A stretch of 64,000 bases of DNA from CAVQUE01 sp046290435 (GCA_046290435.1 JBKAGO010000048.1:1-64000); one strand, 5' to 3'; shown: positions 17,423-27,055, counted from the first letter of the stretch. The notes: generated by a model from the sequence alone, not told the origin. Made by a program: numbers and translations.

Positions 17423-19588
17423 TCAGACGCCGACCAGCGCCTCTTCGGAGACCGGGGTGACCGACACCGGGATGCCACTCTGGATGGCCTGGCCGGTGAT
17501 GGGGTCGAAGCCGTTCTCGACGTCGATCAACCGATTGGTGGGCGCACCGATGTCGCGGACCTTCTCGTCGGTCAGCCCGGCCGCACCCCACGAATGCGCC
17601 ATCGACACCACCCCACGACGCAGGTCCGACGCGCCCTTGACCACCCCGGTGAGCGCCGCCCGCGGCGATGCGATCTCGACGAGGTCCTCGTCGGCGAGGC
17701 CGAGGTCGGCCATGTCGTCGGGGTTCATGTACGCGTAGTTGGTGGGATTCTTGCGGTTGAGCCCCGGGAGCTCGCCACCGAGGGAATTCAGGTGCGTCTT
17801 GAGGCGGCGGCTGATGAGGCGGAAGGTGTGCACCGCCGGATCGAAGCCCGCGAAGCGTTCGCCGCTGGTGGCCTCTGAACGGACCTCGGCCAACTCGGCC
17901 ATGTGGTCCGCCAGACCGATGTGGAACCGGCCGGCGGTGTCGGGGTCGGCCGGCTGGATCGTCGGCTTGAGCTCGGGCAGGACCTGACCGTTCTTCGCAC
18001 GCACCTCGTCGAAAGGCACGCGGGCCTTGGCATAGATGAGGTCGAGCACGTCGTCGTCGCTCGGCCGAGGGCCGCCCGACGGAATGATCCCACCGGGGAG
18101 CTTCATCTCGACACCGAGGCGTTCGGCGATCTCCCAGTACACCTCCCAGTCGTTGTAGAGGTCGCCCTCGGGCTCGACGACGGCCGGGCTGTAGCAGGCG
18201 TAGGGCTCGCGGAACCAACGGTCCATGAACGGCGGGACGTCGGCGCGCTCCAGGCTGAGCCGCGGGGGGATGACGTAGTCGGCGAACACCGCCGTCTGGG
18301 TCATGCGATGGTCGATGACCACCAGCAGCTCCAGCGCCTCCATGGCCTCGAGGCTGCGGGTCTGGTCGGGCCATGCGGCGACGGGGTTGCCGCCGTTGGA
18401 GATGAGCGCCTTGATCTGGCCCTCGCCGGGCTCGATGATCTCCTGGGCCAGGGTGGTGCAGGGCATCTCGCCGCCGTACCCGCGCAGGTTCCGGAAGCGG
18501 CTCTCGGGACCCGTCAGCGGGTCGAACGGGCCGAGCACCTGCGCCCGACGGGGACCGGCGGGCTGGAGCAGGCTCATCGACTCGCCGACCTCGCCCTCGC
18601 GCAGGAACCGGCCCGTGACCACATTGAGGCACTGGACCAGGTGCTCCATGAGGCTCGGATGCGGTGACATCGACGGGCCCGTGCCGGTGCCGGCATGGGC
18701 CTTGGGGGCCTCGGCGAACATGCGCGCCGCGGCGATGATGTCGGTCGCCGCCACGTCGCAACGCTCGGCTGCGTACTCGACGGTGAAGGGCGCGACGGCG
18801 TCGGCGAGCGCCTCGAGGTGACCCTCGGCGACGTGGGCCTCGCAGAACTCGGCGTCGTGGATCCCTTCGGACAAGATGACGTTGAGCATCGCCGCCATCA
18901 GCGTCGGGTCCTCGCCGGCTCGGACCTGCAGGTGGATGTCGGCCTGGGTGGCGAGCTCGGTACGGCGGGGGTCGACGACGATGACCTTCATGCCCTCGGC
19001 CTTGCGATCCCGCAGGGTGGTGAACGGGTCGGTGCCCTGGAGCCCACCGAAGGGCGAGAAGCTCGACACCATCGGGTTGTACCCGAACGCCAACATGACG
19101 TCGATCTCGCCGAAGTTCTGCGGCCCGGCCTCCCAGGCCCCCATCCGCATGACGGCGGTGCGCTTCATGGGCTGATCGATGGTGACCGACGTGTAGTAGC
19201 TGATCGACCCGATGGCCTTGTGGAACGCCCGGGCGACCGGATCCGACGGGGCGTTCTGGTAGCCGCCGGTGCCGGTGTAGGTGGCGATGGCACGGGGTCC
19301 GTCGGCCTCGATGATGGCCGCCATGCGCTCGGCGATCTCGTCGAAGGCCTGCGCCGCCGGGATCTCCTCGTAGTGCCCGTCGGGCATGCGCTTGAGCACG
19401 GCGCGCAGGCGATCGGGGTGGTGGATCTGGTCGGGGAGCTGGCGGCCCTTGATGCAGGTGTAGCCACGGAACAGCGGGTCCTCTTCGACGCCGGTGATCT
19501 TGGAGACGCGACCGTCTTCGATGTGCACGTTGATCGGACACGCCGCATGGCAGATCCGGCAGAACGATCGTTTCGTCTCGGTGGCCAC
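17423..19588 (-). CDS. Molybdopterin oxidoreductase (DMSO reductase superfamily)
   Basis: GTG 19588 sits about 8 nt after AAGGGGG and gives 721 residues. The N-terminal 4Fe-4S motif is Cys10, Cys13, Cys17 and Cys45 (CRICHAACPINV and GYTCIKG). It is followed by the molybdopterin domains (GPRAIATYTGTGGYQN, IDVMLAFGYNPMVSSFSPFGGLQG, KVIVVDPRRTELATQADIHLQVRAGEDPTLMAAMLNVI) and a C-terminal dinucleotide-binding beta barrel (NYAYMNPDDMADLGLADEDLVEIASPRAALTGVVK). No Tat signal is seen, so it is probably cytoplasmic. Such single-gene enzymes occur widely in actinobacteria; the substrate is unknown. No partner subunit is adjacent. Confidence 0.92.
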   Translation of the reverse strand: MATETKRSFCRICHAACPINVHIEDGRVSKITGVEEDPLFRGYTCIKGRQLPDQIHHPDRLRAVLKRMPDGHYEEIPAAQAFDEIAERMAAIIEADGPRAIATYTGTGGYQNAPSDPVARAFHKAIGSISYYTSVTIDQPMKRTAVMRMGAWEAGPQNFGEIDVMLAFGYNPMVSSFSPFGGLQGTDPFTTLRDRKAEGMKVIVVDPRRTELATQADIHLQVRAGEDPTLMAAMLNVILSEGIHDAEFCEAHVAEGHLEALADAVAPFTVEYAAERCDVAATDIIAAARMFAEAPKAHAGTGTGPSMSPHPSLMEHLVQCLNVVTGRFLREGEVGESMSLLQPAGPRRAQVLGPFDPLTGPESRFRNLRGYGGEMPCTTLAQEIIEPGEGQIKALISNGGNPVAAWPDQTRSLEAMEALELLVVIDHRMTQTAVFADYVIPPRLSLERADVPPFMDRWFREPYACYSPAVVEPEGDLYNDWEVYWEIAERLGVEMKLPGGIIPSGGPRPSDDDVLDLIYAKARVPFDEVRAKNGQVLPELKPTIQPADPDTAGRFHIGLADHMAELAEVRSEATSGERFAGFDPAVHTFRLISRRLKTHLNSLGGELPGLNRKNPTNYAYMNPDDMADLGLADEDLVEIASPRAALTGVVKGASDLRRGVVSMAHSWGAAGLTDEKVRDIGAPTNRLIDVENGFDPITGQAIQSGIPVSVTPVSEEALVGV

Positions 19589-19767
19589 CGAGCACCCCCT
19601 TGTGTCGTGGACGCCGCCCATTCTGCCACAAGGCCGGTTCTGGCGACCCGGGGTCCTCGCTGCGCAGCCCGGCTCGAGACAGGGCGCGGTCAGCGCGTCA
19701 GCCCGGCTCGGGGACCGGGGCCCGTCGGCGCGCCGGTCCTGTTCGACGGCCGGAGCCGGTCGGCGAG

Positions 19768-20271
19768 TCAGCCCGGCTCGACGACGGTGGCCAGGCCCTC
19801 GATGATCTCGGCCCGGGGGTGGGCGGCGAGCGTCGCCGGGGGAACGAGCAGCTTGCGGTCCCGGCTGCCGCCGCCGATGATCACCTGCTCGCAATCCATG
19901 ATGCGGGCGTCGATCCACAGCGGCAGCTCGGTGGTGGTCCCGAAGGGGGTGACCCCGCCGATCTGCATGCCGGTGAGCGCAATGGTGGCCTCGGCCGGGG
20001 CGAACGAGCACTTGCGCACGCCGAGCTTCTTGCGGACCACGCTGTTGACGGCGAGTCGGCTGTCGGCGAGCACCAGGCACATCGCGTAGACCGGCGGATC
20101 GCCCTTGCCGGCGACGACGATGGCGTTGGCCGACTCGTCGGGGTCGTAACCGTAGGCCGCACAGAACGCCTCGGTGTCGGCGAGGTCGGGATCACACGCC
20201 ACGACCTCGTGGTCGAGGCCGAGGGCGCGCAGCTGGTCGAGGACGGGATCCCCCGTGTCGTCGGAAGTCAT
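19768..20271 (-). CDS. YbaK/EbsC-family aminoacyl-tRNA deacylase-like protein
   Basis: The gene encodes 167 residues from ATG 20271, which overlaps the alkyl sulfatase stop by 4 nt. The family pattern is visible: AIVVAGKGDPPVYAMCLVLADSRLAVNSVVRKKLGVRKCSFAPAEATIALTGMQIGGVTPFG, with the conserved lysine stretch and GGVTPFG loop of editing domains that hydrolyse mischarged aminoacyl-tRNA. The coupling to the sulfatase is probably only an operon accident, since no functional link is known. TCAGCCCGGCTCG at its 3' end recurs twice in the next 100 bases. Confidence 0.88.
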   Translation of the reverse strand: MTSDDTGDPVLDQLRALGLDHEVVACDPDLADTEAFCAAYGYDPDESANAIVVAGKGDPPVYAMCLVLADSRLAVNSVVRKKLGVRKCSFAPAEATIALTGMQIGGVTPFGTTTELPLWIDARIMDCEQVIIGGGSRDRKLLVPPATLAAHPRAEIIEGLATVVEPG

Positions 20272-22295
20272 GGCTCGATGATGGCGAACGACGCGGTGAA
20301 CGCGTCGAGGTGCCCGAAGATCTCCAGCAGCGCGGCCGGGTCGCCATCGAGGTCGATGTCTCCTGCAGCGGTGGCCTCGGCGAAGTTCCGGGCGCCGCCC
20401 ATGACGTCGGCCAGCAGCGCCTTGGTGAGCGTGACGGTGGCGGCGGCGTCGGGGTCGTGGCGGCCCGGGACGTGATGCAGGGCCCGGTTCGCCAGGCCGA
20501 GCACGTGGTCCTCGCCGATGTCGGTGAAGCGCCAGTTGATCCGCACGTCGACCCCGCCGACCTCGTCGGCCTTCAACCGCACCCCGATGGCGTCGAAGAT
20601 CTGCTCGACGGTGAGGGCGGCCATCATCGACCGCCGCATCACCGGCGCCCCCGCCGGAGGCGTCCCGTGGCGGAGCTCGTGCGCGCCGGTGAGGTAGAAG
20701 TTGCGCCAAGGGCCCGACTCGGACTGATAGCCGAGTTGTTCGAGCGCATCGGCCTGCAGCGCGCGGGCGGCGGCGTTGTCGGGCTGGGCGAACACGACGT
20801 GGTTGACCACCTGGGCCACCCAACGGAAGTCGCCGTCGTCGAAGCACGTCCGGGCCTTGGCCAGCACCGCATCGGCGCCACCCATGAACTCGACGTAGCG
20901 CACCGAGGCCTCGACCGGCGGGAGCGGCTGGAGGTTGGCGGGGTTGGCGTCGAACCAGCCGAGATAGCGCTGGTAGACGGCCTTGGCGTTGTGGCTGACC
21001 GTGCCGTAGTAGGGCCGGGTGTCGCCGTTGGCGGCGAACTCCGGGGGGAGCTCCAGCTGTTCGGCGATCTCGGTGGCGGTCTCGCCGTGGTTGGCCAGGC
21101 GCATCGTCTGGTCGTGCAGCCAGCGGTAGACGTCGCGCTGGCGGACCAGGAAATCGCGGACGTCGTCGCGGCCCCAACGGGGCCAGTGGTGCGACGCGAA
21201 CATGATGTCGGTGTCGTCGCCGAAGAGCTCCAGGGCCTCGCCGATGTACTTGCTCCACACCAGTGCGTCGCGGACCTGGGCGCCACGAGGCGTGTAGAGG
21301 TTGTGCATGGTGTGGCTGCAGTTCTCGGCCATGCACAGCCAGCGGTGATCGGGGAAGAAGAAGTTCATCTCCGCCGGGGCCTCGGAGCCGGGCGTGTTCT
21401 GGAACACGATGCGGACGCCGTCGACGACCATCTCGGTGCCGGTGGTGGCGATCTCGACGGTGGGCGCCAAGATGGCGACCGAGCCCATCGGCGTGGCCTT
21501 GCCGAGACCGCAGTCGACGTGGCCGTCGGGACCGGGCGGCAGCATCATCCCGTACATGTAGGCGCTGCGGCGCAACATGGCGGGGCCGGCGATGACGTTC
21601 TCGGCAACGGCCTCGGCCAGGAAACCCTCGGGGGCGATGATGGGCACGCGACCGGCGTCGACGTCGGCGGGGTCGACCACGCCGAGCACACCGCCGAAGT
21701 GGTCGATGTGGCTGTGGGTGTGGATGACGGCGGTGACGGGACGGGCGCCGAGGGTGTCGTTGGCGAGGGCGAGGCAGGCAGCCGCGGTCTCGGCGGTGGT
21801 GAGGGGATCGATGACGATCCAGCCGTCGTCACCCGCGACGAAGGTGATGTTCGACAGGTCGTACCCGCGGGCCTGCCAGATGCCGGGCGCGACCTCGAAG
21901 AGGCCGTGGATGGCGTTCAGCTGCGCCTGACGCCACAGGCTCGGGTGCACCGTTGCCGGGGCGTCGGGCCAGGCATCCCACCCGGCGCCGGGGCCGGTGT
22001 CGTCGCCGCCGTCGTGATCGGAGCCGTCGCGGCCGGAGCCATCGGGACCGGGGCCCTGGGTGTCGGGTCGGAGGAAGTCGTGGCGGACGGTGTCCCAGAT
22101 GGTCCGGTCGCCACGGGTGATCGCACCGGTGGCGTGGGTGGCGATCAGGCCACGGGAGGCACGATCGAGGTCGCCGGGGTCGTCGAGGGAGAGCACAGCG
22201 GCCGACTGCCGGTTGGCGGCGGCGGTGGCGTCGGCAGCGGGCTTGGTGACAGCGTCAGCGGCTGCGACCCCAGGGGCGGCATCGTGTGCATCCAT
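20268..22295 (-). CDS. Alkyl sulfatase (SdsA1/BDS1-type metallo-beta-lactamase fold)
   Basis: From ATG 22295 the protein has 675 residues; GTG 22319 is an alternative. A CACACT box 7 nt before the ATG supports the shorter form. The metal site is THSHIDH (193-199), inside GWIVIDPLTTAETAAACLALANDTLG...TAVIHTHSHIDHFGG, with further ligands in ENCSHTMHNLYTPRG. A dimerisation domain and a C-terminal SCP2-like domain follow (from about 545). These enzymes hydrolyse primary alkyl sulfates to alcohol and sulfate. There is no signal peptide, so it is cytoplasmic unless another start is used. An Asp/Gly-rich insert (about 79-113) interrupts the conserved N-terminal region. Confidence 0.92.
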   Translation of the reverse strand: MDAHDAAPGVAAADAVTKPAADATAAANRQSAAVLSLDDPGDLDRASRGLIATHATGAITRGDRTIWDTVRHDFLRPDTQGPGPDGSGRDGSDHDGGDDTGPGAGWDAWPDAPATVHPSLWRQAQLNAIHGLFEVAPGIWQARGYDLSNITFVAGDDGWIVIDPLTTAETAAACLALANDTLGARPVTAVIHTHSHIDHFGGVLGVVDPADVDAGRVPIIAPEGFLAEAVAENVIAGPAMLRRSAYMYGMMLPPGPDGHVDCGLGKATPMGSVAILAPTVEIATTGTEMVVDGVRIVFQNTPGSEAPAEMNFFFPDHRWLCMAENCSHTMHNLYTPRGAQVRDALVWSKYIGEALELFGDDTDIMFASHHWPRWGRDDVRDFLVRQRDVYRWLHDQTMRLANHGETATEIAEQLELPPEFAANGDTRPYYGTVSHNAKAVYQRYLGWFDANPANLQPLPPVEASVRYVEFMGGADAVLAKARTCFDDGDFRWVAQVVNHVVFAQPDNAAARALQADALEQLGYQSESGPWRNFYLTGAHELRHGTPPAGAPVMRRSMMAALTVEQIFDAIGVRLKADEVGGVDVRINWRFTDIGEDHVLGLANRALHHVPGRHDPDAAATVTLTKALLADVMGGARNFAEATAAGDIDLDGDPAALLEIFGHLDAFTASFAIIEP

Positions 22296-22343
22296 GGGCG
22301 GGAGTGTGGCACGCGACACTCCGTCCGGGCGGCCAAAGGTTCT

Positions 22344-22445
22344 GGCGCCGAAAACCGTCGCCCTGGCAACCAGTTTCGGCGCCAGATCGATTGGCCAAAG
22401 GTTCTGGCGCCGAAAACCGTCGCCCTGGCAACGAGTTTCGGCGCC
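22344..22445. repeat. Two tandem copies of the GGCGCC palindrome
   Basis: Cores 22344-22383 and 22406-22445 are exactly 62 bp apart. They fill the gap between the subtilase stop and the sulfatase start, both minus-strand genes. Confidence 0.9.
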
Positions 22446-22467
22446 AGAACCAATGACCCTGGGTTGA

Positions 22468-25400
22468 TCAGATCCGGCAGGGGTCCGCTGCGCAGCGCGG
22501 GGCGCCGGCCATGGGGTTCGCGCCCGCGACCATCACGCCGCGCAAGCCGTTGCCGAGGTCGACGACCTCGCCGCCCCGATTGCGGGGCTGGCGGGTATCG
22601 ATACCAACCGGCGACGATCCGCTGCCCGACGAGCCCTCCTCGGCGCCGTCACCGGCGCCCGGCGCCGTGGCCCCGCCACCGCCTGTGCCGTCACCACCGC
22701 CTGTGCCGCCACCGCCGACCGCTCCGCCGCCACCGCCTGCGCCGCCACCACCGGCGCCGGCCGTTCCGTCACCACTGCCTGTGCCGCCGCCACCGGCCCC
22801 GGGCGCCGTGGCCTCGCCACCGCCGCCTGTGCCGCCGCGGGTCGCCGGGGCCTCGCTGCCACTTCCGCCGCCACCGCCGGTCGACGGGGCCGTGCCGCCG
22901 CCACCGCCGGTCGCCGGGGCCTCGCTGCCACTTCCGCCGCCGGATCGTTCCGAACCACCGAGGTAGGTGAACCCGCCGGGCAGGGTCAGCACCGTGCCCT
23001 CGCCGGTGCGGCGCAGCGAGATGTCGACGGTGCCCGCCGTCGCCCGTGCCGGGGCGAGCACGACCATCATCCGATCCGACGCCACCAGCACCGAGCCGGG
23101 AACATCGCCGAACCACACATACGCGGCCGACGGGAACCGGCCGATCAGCTGCACGGTCGAGGTGACGCCGACCGGGGCGTAGTGGGGGCTGACCATCTCG
23201 ATCGCCCACGTACCGCTCGTCACCGGTCCCGGCGGTGCAGGCGGCTGCGATACCGCCGATCCACCACCGGATCCCGGTGCCGGCGATGCCGAACCACCGG
23301 TCGATCCCCCGCCGCTCGCAGTACCGCCGCCGGTCGACGCACCGCCACCACCGCCACCGACCACGACCTGTCGCGAGCCGCTCGACGTGCCACCGCCCCC
23401 GCTGCCGGTCGTTGCGTCGGCACTCGAACCGCCGCCGCTGCCCATATCGGTCGAACCGCTCGAGGAGCCTCCGGAGCCCGAACCCTGCGTCGGCGTTCCC
23501 GAGCCCGTTGTCGATCCACCGGTCGAGCCGCCAGTCGAGCCGCCCGACGTCGCAGACCCGGACTGGGACCCGCCCCCGGACCCGCCGGGCACCGTGCCGC
23601 CCCCGGACCCGCCGGAGCCGCCACCGCCCGTCGGGCCCGACCCGGGTTCGGTCGGTGTCGACGGCGTCGATCCGCCATCGGGCGAGGTCTCGGTGGTGCC
23701 GACGCTGAAGGACACGACCTTCGGGGCGCCGAGGCGTTGCCCCGGATCGTCGGCCGGAACAGCCTCGAGCATCAATGCGTAGGAGCCCTCGGGCAGCGAG
23801 GTCGCCAACGTCACGGCGCCCGATCGCTCGATGCCGAGATCGACCGAACCGGCTGCGTCGGAGTCCCGCGGGATCCCGTCGACGCTGATCTCGTGGCCGG
23901 TCAGGGCCGCGACTCCCTCGGGAACCGACACGAACACCGACGCATGCCACGAGAACTCGTCCTCGGCACCGAAATCGGCGGGCACGGCGATGTCGATCTC
24001 GGCCTCGACGGACGCATCCGCGGCGATCGCCGACAGGCCCGAGACACGGACGGCCACATCGGCCAACCGGTGTTCGGGCGAGCCAGCACCGACCGCGGTC
24101 GCAGCGTTGAGCCGGACCCCGTCGGCGACATGGGCCATGAGCGAATCGTGACGGTCCGATGCGGCGATCAACCGGGCCCGCAGCTCGGCCGGCGGCAGCC
24201 CCGGCACGTCGTCGATCAGCAGCGCCGCAGCCGCCGCGACGATCGGCGTGGCCTGGGAGGTTCCGGACATGAACTTCCAGCGGCCCTGGGGCACCGGCAC
24301 CGTCGACAGGATGAGTTCGCCGGGAGCGAAGATGTCCACGACGCGGCCCCAGTTGCTGAACCCGGCGCGGGTGTCCGACGGCGTCGACGCGCCGACGGTG
24401 ATCATGTTCGACATCTCGTAGCCTGCGGGCCAGCCCGGGCCGCCGTCGAGGCTGACACCGTCGTTGCCCGCCGCGGCGACGACCAGCACCCCGTTGGCCT
24501 CTGCATGCAGGATGGCCGATTCGACCGGTGCGCTGCCGGCCCGCGGCGAGCCCGGCGACGTGCCGAGCGACAGGTTGATGACGTCGGCACCGTTGTCGAC
24601 CGCGTAGCGGATGGCCCGGGCGACGGCGCTCATCGTGATGCCCGGCTGGCCGGACGCGGTGATCGCTCCGACGTTGAGGTCCATGATCTCGGCATCGGGT
24701 GCCACGCCGGCGACGCCCTGTCCGTCGATCGCGGACGCGATGATCCCGGCGACGTGGGTTCCGTGTGCGTGGGCGCCGGCGTTGTACGGCGAGTTGTCCT
24801 CGTAGGCGAAGTCCCACCCGTGGCAGTCGTCGACGAAGCCGTTGGCGTCGTCGTCGATGCCGTTGGTGCAGTCCTCGTCGTCGTTGGTCCACCGTGCCGG
24901 TGCCAGGTCGGGGTGGGAGAAGTCGACGCCGCTGTCGATGACCGCCACGACGACACCGCGTCCGGTCGCTGCCGAGCGGGCCTCGACGCCGTCGATGTCG
25001 GCGTCGGCACGCTGGGCCGGCACGGGGTTGGCACCGATGCCGTTCAGGTTGTCGCCGGTGTTGTCGAGAGCCCACTGGTAACGCTCGTAGGGCTCGCTGC
25101 CGATGCCCATCGGGATGTCCTCGGCGACCTCGACATCGAGGCCGTCGAGTACGGCGGGGTCTTCCAGGGTGACGGCGTAGGAACCGTCGCCGAGCGACAC
25201 GACGCTCAGCACCCCGACCAGCATGGCGATCTCGTCCATCAGGGGATGGCCGACGCTGTAGGCGGCCATCACGTCGGTGCCGGCGTCGGTGGTCGCCGGC
25301 TCCTCGCCGGCAGCTGCCGCGTCGGCCGGGTCGGCTTCGGCCTGCTCCCGGGCGCGCTCGGCCTCGGCCTCGCGCTCACGTTCGGCGAGGAGGCTCTCGC

Positions 25401-25947
25401 CGTCGCCGGCCGGGAACAGCGGCACCCTGGTGCCATCGGCGAAGACCGCCCATGGCCGGTTCCGCCGATCGAGGTGCAACACGGCGCCGTCGGTCAGCTG
25501 GGACAACACATCTGGATCGATGACGTTGTCGGCGTCGCTCCCGGCGACGCGCAGCGGCTCATCGTCGGATCCGCCCGACTCGTCGACCCCGGCGGAATCG
25601 GCGTCGACAGCACGGGCGGCGGGCACCGTCGGGGCCGCAGTCGACTCGTCGGTCTCGGCGTCGGCGTCCTCTCGATCGACCGGGTCCTGCGACGTGTCGA
25701 CGCCCGAAGGCTCGGCGTCGGCCGCTTCGACCGCCATGGTCGGGGTGACGATCAGCCGGATCAGACCATCGTCGGGGCCGACGGGTTCGCTGGTGACGAC
25801 GTCGACGATCTCCGGGGCCGGCGGCAGAGCCGCAGCGGCGTCTTCGGCCGGTGCGCCGCCGACGAGTCCGGGTACGCCGGGTACGACGCCCGCAGCCACG
25901 GCGATGGCCGCGACGATGCCGATGTTCCTCGGTGACGCCAACCCCAC
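22468..25947 (-). CDS. Large secreted subtilisin-like serine protease (S8) with Gly-rich and IPT/TIG regions
   Basis: GTG 25947, preceded by GGAG, gives 1159 residues. A signal-like hydrophobic stretch follows the start (NIGIVAAIAVAAGVVPGVPG), then an acidic prodomain. The peptidase carries all three catalytic residues: Asp338 in VAVIDSGVDFSHPDL, His395 in HAHGTHVAGI and Ser564 in MSGTSQATP. A beta-sandwich region leads to a first Gly/Ser-rich tract (about 755-930), an IPT/TIG-like domain (VSPHYAPVGVTSTVQLIGRFPSAAYVWFGD) and a second Gly-rich tract. The end holds RQPRNRGGEVVDLGNGLRGVMVAGANP. No LPXTG sortase signal or C-terminal membrane helix is seen, so it is presumably released. The two repetitive tracts are likely to vary in length. 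Confidence 0.92.
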   Translation of the reverse strand: MGLASPRNIGIVAAIAVAAGVVPGVPGLVGGAPAEDAAAALPPAPEIVDVVTSEPVGPDDGLIRLIVTPTMAVEAADAEPSGVDTSQDPVDREDADAETDESTAAPTVPAARAVDADSAGVDESGGSDDEPLRVAGSDADNVIDPDVLSQLTDGAVLHLDRRNRPWAVFADGTRVPLFPAGDGESLLAEREREAEAERAREQAEADPADAAAAGEEPATTDAGTDVMAAYSVGHPLMDEIAMLVGVLSVVSLGDGSYAVTLEDPAVLDGLDVEVAEDIPMGIGSEPYERYQWALDNTGDNLNGIGANPVPAQRADADIDGVEARSAATGRGVVVAVIDSGVDFSHPDLAPARWTNDDEDCTNGIDDDANGFVDDCHGWDFAYEDNSPYNAGAHAHGTHVAGIIASAIDGQGVAGVAPDAEIMDLNVGAITASGQPGITMSAVARAIRYAVDNGADVINLSLGTSPGSPRAGSAPVESAILHAEANGVLVVAAAGNDGVSLDGGPGWPAGYEMSNMITVGASTPSDTRAGFSNWGRVVDIFAPGELILSTVPVPQGRWKFMSGTSQATPIVAAAAALLIDDVPGLPPAELRARLIAASDRHDSLMAHVADGVRLNAATAVGAGSPEHRLADVAVRVSGLSAIAADASVEAEIDIAVPADFGAEDEFSWHASVFVSVPEGVAALTGHEISVDGIPRDSDAAGSVDLGIERSGAVTLATSLPEGSYALMLEAVPADDPGQRLGAPKVVSFSVGTTETSPDGGSTPSTPTEPGSGPTGGGGSGGSGGGTVPGGSGGGSQSGSATSGGSTGGSTGGSTTGSGTPTQGSGSGGSSSGSTDMGSGGGSSADATTGSGGGGTSSGSRQVVVGGGGGGASTGGGTASGGGSTGGSASPAPGSGGGSAVSQPPAPPGPVTSGTWAIEMVSPHYAPVGVTSTVQLIGRFPSAAYVWFGDVPGSVLVASDRMMVVLAPARATAGTVDISLRRTGEGTVLTLPGGFTYLGGSERSGGGSGSEAPATGGGGGTAPSTGGGGGSGSEAPATRGGTGGGGEATAPGAGGGGTGSGDGTAGAGGGGAGGGGGAVGGGGTGGGDGTGGGGATAPGAGDGAEEGSSGSGSSPVGIDTRQPRNRGGEVVDLGNGLRGVMVAGANPMAGAPRCAADPCRI

Positions 25948-26088
25948 GACCCGCTCCGTGTCCAGTCGTCCGATCTCTCCGGGACCAACGATCGGACGGC
26001 GCAGCGCCGGGCTGAGCGAGAGGGTCGAGATGGGGCCGAACCACCCACCCCGATGGGTCCGCAGGCCCGGTCGGCCCCGGTCGGCATC

Positions 26089-26120
26089 GGTCAGGTCAGG
26101 TCAGGTCAGGTCAGGTCAGG
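26089..26120. repeat. GGTCA pentanucleotide microsatellite at a stop codon
   Basis: Six GGTCA units plus GG run without interruption. The stop codon of the antiporter gene (26111-26113) is one of the repeated TCA triplets read on the minus strand. Confidence 0.9.
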
Positions 26121-27055
26121 AACGGGAGGGTGGCCGCATAGATGGCCAGCAGCACCAGGCCTTCACGGCGGGAGACGAGCAGCCCGGTACGCATCATCAC
26201 CCACGCCAGGACCGCCACCGCCAATGCCACCGCTGTGCCGACCGTGGTCAGGTTGGGAGCGTCGATCACCGCCGGGGCGGCCACACCGACCAGACCGGCC
26301 ACGCCGAGGGCATTGAAGAGATTCGATCCCAGCAGGTTGCCGACGATCAGATCCGTCTCGCCACGCCGCGCCGACTGCACGACGGTGACCAGCTCGGGCA
26401 ACGACGTACCCAGCGCCACCAGCGTGGCCCCGACGAAGCCCCCGCTGAGCCCGGCCCGGTCGGCGATGTCGAGAGCCCCGGTCAACAGCAACTGCGCACC
26501 GGCGACGGTGCCGACCAGACCAAGGATCGTGCGGATGCTCTCGATGCCGATCCGGTGGTGACTGGGGTCGGTGAGCTCGACGGTCTCGGGACCCAGCGGA
26601 TCGTCGGTGCCCGAGCGGGATCCGAGGAGGACGGCTGTCAACACGGCGACCATCGCCACGAGCAGGATGATCCCCTCGATACGGGTGAACCCGTCCTGGA
26701 CGACGATGGCGAACAGGATGGTCGCAGCCACGACGAACGGCGCCTCACGGCGAACGACCTTCGACTGCACGATCATCGGACACAGCAGCGCTCCGATGCC
26801 CAGGACGAGGGTGAGGTTGGCCAGGTTCGACCCGACCACGTTGCCGATCGCCACTTCGGGTTCGTCGCCGACGGCGGCCAGGACCGATACCAACATCTCC
26901 GGGGCGCTGGTGCCGAAACCCACGACCACGACGCCGACGACCAGCGGCGAGACCTGCAGGATCAACGCGACACGGGCAGCTCCGATGACGAATTGATCCG
27001 ACGCGTAGGCGAGCAGGCCGAGGCCGACGACCATGAAGACGAGCGAGGCGATCAA
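26111..27055 (-). CDS. Calcium/cation antiporter of the CaCA family (YrbG-like)
   Basis: The protein has the two inverted CaCA repeats: alpha-1 GFGTSAPEMLVSVLAA with GNVVGSNLANLTLVLG, and alpha-2 ALGTSLPELVTVVQSA with GNLLGSNLFNALGVAG. About ten membrane helices are evident. It should exchange Ca2+ or Na+ for another cation across the membrane. The chosen start is TTG 27055 (314 residues), just after GGAGG though with short spacing; TTG 27103 would add 16 residues and also fits the frame. The 3' end lies in a GGTCA microsatellite, so slippage could extend the C-terminus. Confidence 0.9.
   Translation of the reverse strand: MIASLVFMVVGLGLLAYASDQFVIGAARVALILQVSPLVVGVVVVGFGTSAPEMLVSVLAAVGDEPEVAIGNVVGSNLANLTLVLGIGALLCPMIVQSKVVRREAPFVVAATILFAIVVQDGFTRIEGIILLVAMVAVLTAVLLGSRSGTDDPLGPETVELTDPSHHRIGIESIRTILGLVGTVAGAQLLLTGALDIADRAGLSGGFVGATLVALGTSLPELVTVVQSARRGETDLIVGNLLGSNLFNALGVAGLVGVAAPAVIDAPNLTTVGTAVALAVAVLAWVMMRTGLLVSRREGLVLLAIYAATLPFLT

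Noticed and set aside
18695..20089. Long plus-strand open frame opposite the molybdopterin oxidoreductase
   Set aside because: It is the antisense shadow of a clear minus-strand gene, with His/Gly/Val-rich composition and no recognisable motif.
20310..22970. 886-codon plus-strand open frame
   Set aside because: It runs antisense to the alkyl sulfatase and into the subtilase, crossing a repeat array. The composition is that of a reverse-complement shadow in GC-rich DNA.
23182..25935. 917-codon plus-strand open frame
   Set aside because: It is antisense to the subtilase, whose catalytic motifs are intact; the product is Arg/Asp-rich without any domain.
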